In this document: positions 7,414 through 7,594 of the stretch, in pieces | Layout of the letters: the number at the start of each line of letters is the position of its first letter | Position numbering within the stretch: the first letter of the stretch is position 1 | NCBI GenBank assembly: GCA_024695225.1 | Contig: JAILIO010000032.1 | Location: 1-7,594, forward strand | Origin: Lachnospiraceae bacterium | Lineage (GTDB): Bacteria > Bacillota > Clostridia > Lachnospirales > Lachnospiraceae | Direction of reading: 5' to 3' | DNA: 7,594 nt | Made by a program: the position numbers and the translations under genes | Notes under the pieces: model-generated | The model's input: only the letters and a program-made list of their open reading frames with translations | What the model was told of the DNA's origin: nothing | The model's database searches: none

Positions 7414-7508
7414 CATGAGATATCCCATGGGACCGGGGATGACCACGACCAAACAGGGATTATGCACAGAGAGAAAATTCCATGAGAGCCCATGGGAGCG
7501 GGCCTGAC
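7414..7508 (+). repeat. Pair of 28-30 bp direct repeats upstream of the second promoter
   Basis: Copy 1 is 7414-7443 and copy 2 is 7481-7508, start to start 67 bp. Both read CATGAGA, then a short variable part (TAT or G), then CCCATGGGA, one variable base, CGGG, two variable bases, TGAC. Copy 1 contains the perfect 10-bp palindrome TCCCATGGGA. In either copy the CCC and GGG runs can fold into a small hairpin. Copy 2 ends 19 bp before the -35 box at 7528. Could be operator sites for a regulator, or remnants of a duplication. No family recognised. Confidence 0.6.
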
Positions 7509-7527
7509 AAAAGAATAAAAAAAGTAG

Positions 7528-7556
7528 TTGACAGCACACAAATTATGCTATATTAT
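7528..7556 (+). promoter_or_regulatory. Housekeeping (sigma-A type) promoter of the next, unseen gene
   Basis: TTGACA at 7528-7533 is an exact -35 box. A 17-base spacer leads to TATTAT at 7551-7556. The predicted start is near 7562-7564. Strength and spacing are the same as for the gltB promoter. The downstream gene lies outside the window. Confidence 0.82.
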
Positions 7557-7561
7557 TCTCG

Positions 7562-7594
7562 TCATGAGCAAAGGCGTTCATTTCACGAGGCGGT
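7562..7594 (+). promoter_or_regulatory. Start of a second hairpin leader, cut by the window end
   Basis: After nine bases from the -10 box come GAG (7566-7568), CAA (7569-7571), an A and GGCGT (7573-7577), the same order as in the gltB leader. AAAGGCGTTCATTTCAC (7570-7586) looks like the 5' arm of a long hairpin; the last two bases, GT (7593-7594), could be the first pairs of its 3' arm around a GAGGCG loop. The 3' arm and any T-tract are outside the window, so the terminator is predicted, not seen. Confidence 0.5.

Noticed and set aside
7141..7539. 132-codon - strand frame with a 21-residue internal repeat
   Set aside because: The protein repeat simply reflects the 63-bp DNA repeat (63 is divisible by three). 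Its start is a GTG within the promoter region without a Shine-Dalgarno.
7573..7594. Glutamine riboswitch (glnA class), suggested by CGTTCAT
   Set aside because: Only a short string matches; the three-stem junction and its conserved purine-rich segment are absent in the visible part, and the gltB leader of the same layout lacks the string.

Overview
The window reads as chromosomal DNA of a Gram-positive anaerobe of the Clostridia, most likely Lachnospiraceae or a close relative. The evidence is the clostridial flavour of the glutamate synthase, heavy use of ATA (Ile) and AGG/AGA (Arg) codons, purine-rich Shine-Dalgarno sites, and promoters with near-perfect TTGACA / N17 / TATAAT-like boxes. 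This placement is an inference from style; no database search was possible. All genes are on the + strand.

Region 1 (1-875) is a signalling locus. The first bases look like the last codons of an upstream gene, possibly a sensor histidine kinase. A complete 253-residue protein follows, made of two receiver domains and no output domain. The first receiver is degenerate; the second keeps all phosphorylation residues. A short hairpin terminator closes this unit.

Region 2 (883-7148) is the glutamate synthase (GOGAT) operon: gltB (large subunit, FMN and 3Fe-4S) and gltD (small subunit, FAD, NAD(P)H and 4Fe-4S). Together they make two glutamates from glutamine and 2-oxoglutarate. A strong housekeeping promoter is followed at once by a very strong intrinsic terminator, before gltB. 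The 5' leader is therefore almost nothing but a terminator, so expression should depend on read-through. gltB and gltD are separated by 144 nt containing a hairpin without a U-tract.

Region 3 (7130-7594) is 446 nt without a credible gene. It opens with seven tandem 31-33 bp units. The first unit lies inside the end of gltD and contains its stop codon, so the array appears to have grown from the gltD terminus. Next come a weak terminator candidate, a 28-30 bp direct repeat present twice, and a second strong promoter whose transcript begins just before the window ends. The start of that transcript matches the gltB leader in layout: GAG at the same distance from the -10 box, then CAA, then GGCGT opening a hairpin arm.

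The most interesting signal is this pair of promoter/leader modules. They look like two members of one RNA-level control family in which a terminator sits almost on the transcription start, here on GOGAT and on an unseen neighbour that may also belong to nitrogen metabolism. The terminal tandem array is the second point of interest.
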